NCBI RefSeq assembly: GCF_002217755.1
Contig: NZ_BCFL01000030.1
Span: 124,001-188,000 of the forward strand
Origin: Streptomyces hyaluromycini
GTDB lineage: Bacteria; Actinomycetota; Actinomycetes; Streptomycetales; Streptomycetaceae
DNA: 64,000 bases
Direction of reading: 5' to 3'
Under the pieces are notes generated by a model that saw only the letters and a list, made by a program, of their open reading frames with translations, made no database searches and had not been told where the DNA came from. Of this stretch, positions 60,918-64,000 are shown piece by piece (position 1 is the first letter of the stretch; each line of letters begins with the position of its first letter). The translations under genes were made by a program, and so were the position numbers.

Positions 60918-62326
60918 GCGGCCGCCGCCAGCCGCGTCGGCGGCAGGAACTCCCGCACGTACGTCCGCTCCCAGCACGCGCCCGTCTCCCGAAGCTCCCG
61001 CCAGCTGGTGTAGCGGTAGCGGAAGAGGCGGGCGCGGACGAAGCGCGGGGGCTCGTCGGGCGGGAAGGGTGAGCGGCGCAGCAGCCGCAGCGTGTCGCGG
61101 TCGTTCTCCAGGAGGCGTTCCACCAGGCCGCCGAACCAGTCCCCGGCGTACGCGGGGGAGAGGGCGGCGAACCACATCAGCCAGTCCAGGCGCAGGTGGT
61201 AGGGCGCGAACTGGCGGGGCCAGTAACGAGGATCGCCCGGCTTGCCCTTGAACTCGTACTCCCGCCAGTCCGAGTCCTCGCGCGGTGTGCCGTCCAGCGT
61301 GCCCTCGACCACCACCTCGTAGCGGACCCGGCTGACGGTGCCGAAGGCGCCGTAGGTGTTGACCAGGTGGAGCGGGTCGAAGGAGCGGTTCATGACCTGC
61401 CGGCGGGAGACCATGTTCAGCACCGGGTGGTAGCTCAGGTAGAGGAGCAGCGCGGCCACGGCGAGGACGACCACCTCGTACCAGAGCGGGGTGGGTGGTG
61501 CCGCACGACGGTTCGTGGGGAGGCGGAGCGCCGACAGGGCCAGCACGATGGCGATCCAGTTCAGCCAGGAGAAGTTGCCGGAGACCACCAGCCAGAGCTG
61601 GGTGAGGATCATCAGGGACGCGGCCGCCGTCGCGATCGGCTGCGGGGTGAACAGCAGGACGGGGACCAGCAGCTGGGTGACGTGGTTCGCGGCCACCTCC
61701 GCCTTGTGCACCGGCCCCGGCAGGTGGTGGAAGAACCAGCTCAGCGGGCCCGGCATCGGCTGGGTCTCGTGGTGGTAGTGGAGGCAGGTCAGCTTGCGCC
61801 AGCAGGCGTCCCCGCGCATCTTGATCAGGCCCGCCCCGAACTCCACCCGGAACAGGATCCAGCGCAGCAGGAAGAGCACGACGACCGGCGGGGCCACCTC
61901 GTCGTTGCCCAGGAAGACGGCGAGGAAGCCGGTCTCCAGGAGCAGCGACTCCCAGCCGAACGCGTACCACGTCTGGCCGACGTTGACGATCGAGAGGTAC
62001 AGGGCCCAGGGGATCAGCCACAGCACCATCCCGGCCCACAGCGGGAGTTCGCAGTCCGCTCCCGCCAGCAGTGCCGCCGACACCGCGCAGCCCGCCCAGG
62101 CGCAGCCCGCGAAGAAGCGGTCCGAGTAGTGCAGATAGAAGAGGCTCGGCGCCCGCCGGAAGGGGACCCGGGCGACGAACCTCGGGATCGGCAGCATCCC
62201 GCGCTCGCCCAGCAGGGCCCGGAACTGCCGCGCCGCCACCAGGAACGCGACGAGGTACACGCCGGCCAGAGCCCGCTGGAAGACCAGCCGGCTCAACCAG
62301 TACCCGGGTGCGGTGAACCAGTCCAC
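60905..62326 (-). CDS. lipase-maturation-factor-like integral membrane protein
   Basis: A 473-residue membrane protein of the lipase maturation factor (LMF1-like) family. Several hydrophobic helices cover residues 1-330 (LVFQRALAGVYLVAFLVAA; PVVVLFLLRWILFRVEFGAGLIKMRGD). The conserved blocks WYAFGWESLLLETGFLAVFLG and CLHYHHETQPMPGPLSWFFHHLPG are present, and a soluble C-terminal part has RYWPRQFAPYHLRLDWLMWFAAL. GTG 62326, with AGGAG nine bases upstream, gives the family N-terminus. Its role in bacteria is not established. Confidence 0.88.
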   Translation of the reverse strand: MDWFTAPGYWLSRLVFQRALAGVYLVAFLVAARQFRALLGERGMLPIPRFVARVPFRRAPSLFYLHYSDRFFAGCAWAGCAVSAALLAGADCELPLWAGMVLWLIPWALYLSIVNVGQTWYAFGWESLLLETGFLAVFLGNDEVAPPVVVLFLLRWILFRVEFGAGLIKMRGDACWRKLTCLHYHHETQPMPGPLSWFFHHLPGPVHKAEVAANHVTQLLVPVLLFTPQPIATAAASLMILTQLWLVVSGNFSWLNWIAIVLALSALRLPTNRRAAPPTPLWYEVVVLAVAALLLYLSYHPVLNMVSRRQVMNRSFDPLHLVNTYGAFGTVSRVRYEVVVEGTLDGTPREDSDWREYEFKGKPGDPRYWPRQFAPYHLRLDWLMWFAALSPAYAGDWFGGLVERLLENDRDTLRLLRRSPFPPDEPPRFVRARLFRYRYTSWRELRETGACWERTYVREFLPPTRLAAAAQRR

Positions 62327-62483
62327 GGCCGTGCGCTCCTGACTCTCTCCATTGTGCGGCCCCCGGATCGGCGGGGTCCTGTCACCCTGTGTACCGCGCC
62401 TGCCCGCTTGCGTAACCCGAGCGAGTGAAGCAGACAATAGGGGAGAAATTGCCCGATATGGGTTCCCCTGGCATGGTGGCCCC

Positions 62484-64000
62484 ATGGCTGATCGGGGAGC
62501 GCGCGCTCCGTCACTCCCGGACGACTGGCCCGCCCACCCGGACCACCCGATCCTCGCGCTCAACCACATGGGCACCTTCGACTGGGACCTCGACGCCGGC
62601 CTCTTCCACATGGACGCCCAGGCGCACGAGGTGTTCGACCTGACCCCCGAGGAGTACGACGGCCGCCCCGAGACCCTCGCCGCCCGGGTACCCCCGGCGG
62701 AGTCCAGCAGGCTGGACGCGGTGGTGTCCCGGGCCATCAAGGACGGCAGCGAGAACTACGGAACGTACTTCCGCATCCGGCGCCGCGACGGCACCGCGCG
62801 CTGGACCCACACCCAGGGCTACATCCGGCGCGACGAGACGGGCCGCCCGCGCCGGGTCGTCGGGATCGTCCGGGACGCCACCCAGGAGCTGGAGGACAGC
62901 GAGGTCCGCAACCTGCGGGACGCCCAGGGGCAGGCGCTGCGCCGGCAGACCGGCGTCGTCCAGGCGGTCACCGCGGCGCTCGCGCACGCCAGCAGCGTCC
63001 AGGAGGTCATCGACGTCCTCAAGGACACCCACGGCATCCCCAACCTGGGCGCCACCAGTCTGGTGATGGGCCTGGTCGAGGCCGGCCGGATCCGGCTGGT
63101 CGCCGAGGGGCCGGCCGGGAGCTTCGTGCCCGGCACCCGGATCACCCGGATAGAGGAGCCCTACCCGATGGGCGAGGTGGTGCGCACCCTCAGCCCGCGT
63201 TTCATCGAGTCGCCGGAGGAGTTCGCCGACGGCTACCCGATACTGTGGCCGCACATCACCGACCTGCACATCACCTCGGCCGCCTACCTGCCCCTGATCG
63301 CCCAGGCCCGCCCGATCGGCGCCATGGGCCTGCTCTACAACGACCGGCTCGGCTTCTCCAGCGAGGAACGCGCCGTCCTGGTCGCCCTCGGCAGCAGCAT
63401 CGCGCAGAGCCTGCAGCGCGCCATGCTCTTCGAGCAGGAGAAGGACCTCGCGCAGGGCCTCCAGCAGGCGATGCTGCCGCGCACCATCCCCAGCGTGCGC
63501 GGAGCCGACGTCGCCGTCCGCTACCGCTCGGCGAGCGCCGGCGGCTCCCTGGGCCGGGACATCGGCGGCGACTGGTACGACCTGATCCCGCTGCCCGGCG
63601 GCCGGGTCGGCGCGGTCATCGGCGACGTCCAGGGGCACGACACGCACGCGGCGGCCGTCATGGGCCAGCTGCGCATCGTGCTGCGCGCCTACGCCGCCGA
63701 GGGCCACGCCCCGGCCACCGTGATGGCCCGTGCCTCCGTCTTCCTCGACGAGCTCGACACCGACCGCTTCGCCACCTGCCTGTACGCCGAGGCCGACCTG
63801 GCCACCGGTGTCGTCCAGGTGGTGCGCGCCGGGCACATCGACCCGCTGGTCCGCGCCGCCGACGGCGGCTGCCGCCGGGTCCCCGTCGAGGGCGGGCTGC
63901 CGCTCGGCCTGTCCGCCGAGTTCCAGAGCCTGGAATACCCGGTGTCCACCGTGGAGCTCGATCCCGGCGAGACGCTGCTGCTGTGCACCGACGGGCTCGT
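62484..64000 (+). CDS. PAS-GAF-SpoIIE (PP2C) serine phosphatase, 3' end outside window
   Basis: A signalling phosphatase, at least 505 residues, running off the right edge. The PAS domain lies at about residues 25-135 (MGTFDWDLDAGLFHMDAQAHEVFDL ... RRVVGIVRDATQE). A GAF domain covers about 150-310 (LGATSLVMGLVEAGRIRLVAEGPAG ... LGSSIAQSLQRAM). The RsbU/SpoIIE phosphatase domain starts near 320 (DLAQGLQQAMLPRTIP; RDIGGDWYDLIPLPGGRVGAVIGDVQGHD) with metal Asp residues intact. Such proteins dephosphorylate anti-anti-sigma factors. ATG 62484 is the start; an RsbW-type kinase domain often follows, but is not in the window. Confidence 0.92.
   Translation, partial: MADRGARAPSLPDDWPAHPDHPILALNHMGTFDWDLDAGLFHMDAQAHEVFDLTPEEYDGRPETLAARVPPAESSRLDAVVSRAIKDGSENYGTYFRIRRRDGTARWTHTQGYIRRDETGRPRRVVGIVRDATQELEDSEVRNLRDAQGQALRRQTGVVQAVTAALAHASSVQEVIDVLKDTHGIPNLGATSLVMGLVEAGRIRLVAEGPAGSFVPGTRITRIEEPYPMGEVVRTLSPRFIESPEEFADGYPILWPHITDLHITSAAYLPLIAQARPIGAMGLLYNDRLGFSSEERAVLVALGSSIAQSLQRAMLFEQEKDLAQGLQQAMLPRTIPSVRGADVAVRYRSASAGGSLGRDIGGDWYDLIPLPGGRVGAVIGDVQGHDTHAAAVMGQLRIVLRAYAAEGHAPATVMARASVFLDELDTDRFATCLYAEADLATGVVQVVRAGHIDPLVRAADGGCRRVPVEGGLPLGLSAEFQSLEYPVSTVELDPGETLLLCTDGL

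Overview
The window is very G+C-rich with strong third-position G/C bias. Its family content (ECF sigma/zinc anti-sigma pair, Rpf-LysM-M23 wall hydrolase, PAS-GAF-SpoIIE phosphatase, RsbW-like kinases, Tat-exported glycosidases, sugar importers without their own ATPase) points to a Streptomyces chromosome. No rRNA, tRNA, CRISPR array, prophage or transposase gene was seen. All calls come from reading the sequence and translations; no database search was possible.

Region 1 (1-9.8 kb): a metallophosphoesterase/cupredoxin operon diverges from an ECF sigma factor and its anti-sigma factor. Next come an RsbW-like kinase, two small hypotheticals, panD, a small acetyltransferase, a racemase-like protein, a proline-rich ORF, a 4 x 68 bp tandem repeat, gnd, and a secreted Rpf/LysM/M23 protein. 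Region 2 (9.8-29.4 kb): a drug/metabolite transporter, a FhuF-like Fe-S protein, glgA and glgC, a secreted GH92 mannosidase, a WS/DGAT acyltransferase, several SDRs, a degenerate HD-domain protein, a small orphan peptide gene, a MITE-like element, a TetR-controlled SDR/MBL/AKR operon, a broken ammonia-lyase gene and an amidase.

Region 3 (29.7-46.3 kb) is a glycan-degradation locus. Exported GH29, GH20, GH29 and GH85 enzymes trim and release N-glycans outside the cell. A LacI-controlled importer (binding lipoprotein plus two permeases) would bring the oligosaccharide in, and signal-less GH38 alpha-mannosidase and GH5-like beta-mannosidase would finish it in the cytoplasm. Region 4 (52.1-60.9 kb) is a complete-looking L-fucose uptake and oxidation operon: FadR-type regulator, RbsBAC-type ABC importer, mutarotase, fucose dehydrogenase, fuconolactonase, fuconate dehydratase and a second dehydrogenase. 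It would consume the fucose released by region 3.

Region 5 (46.4-52.0 kb), between regions 3 and 4, is the least ordinary part. A sirtuin of the SirTM (ADP-ribosyltransferase) type, with the catalytic His replaced by Gln, diverges from an AraC regulator. Behind it lie an aldehyde dehydrogenase, a zinc-type macrodomain ADP-ribose hydrolase and a zinc alcohol dehydrogenase. The usual lipoyl-carrier and lipoate-ligase partners of SirTM are absent. This looks like a reversible ADP-ribosylation module tied to alcohol/aldehyde oxidation.

The window closes with a lipase-maturation-factor-like membrane protein and a PAS-GAF-SpoIIE phosphatase that runs off the right edge. Several families of short interspersed repeats lie exclusively between convergent genes.
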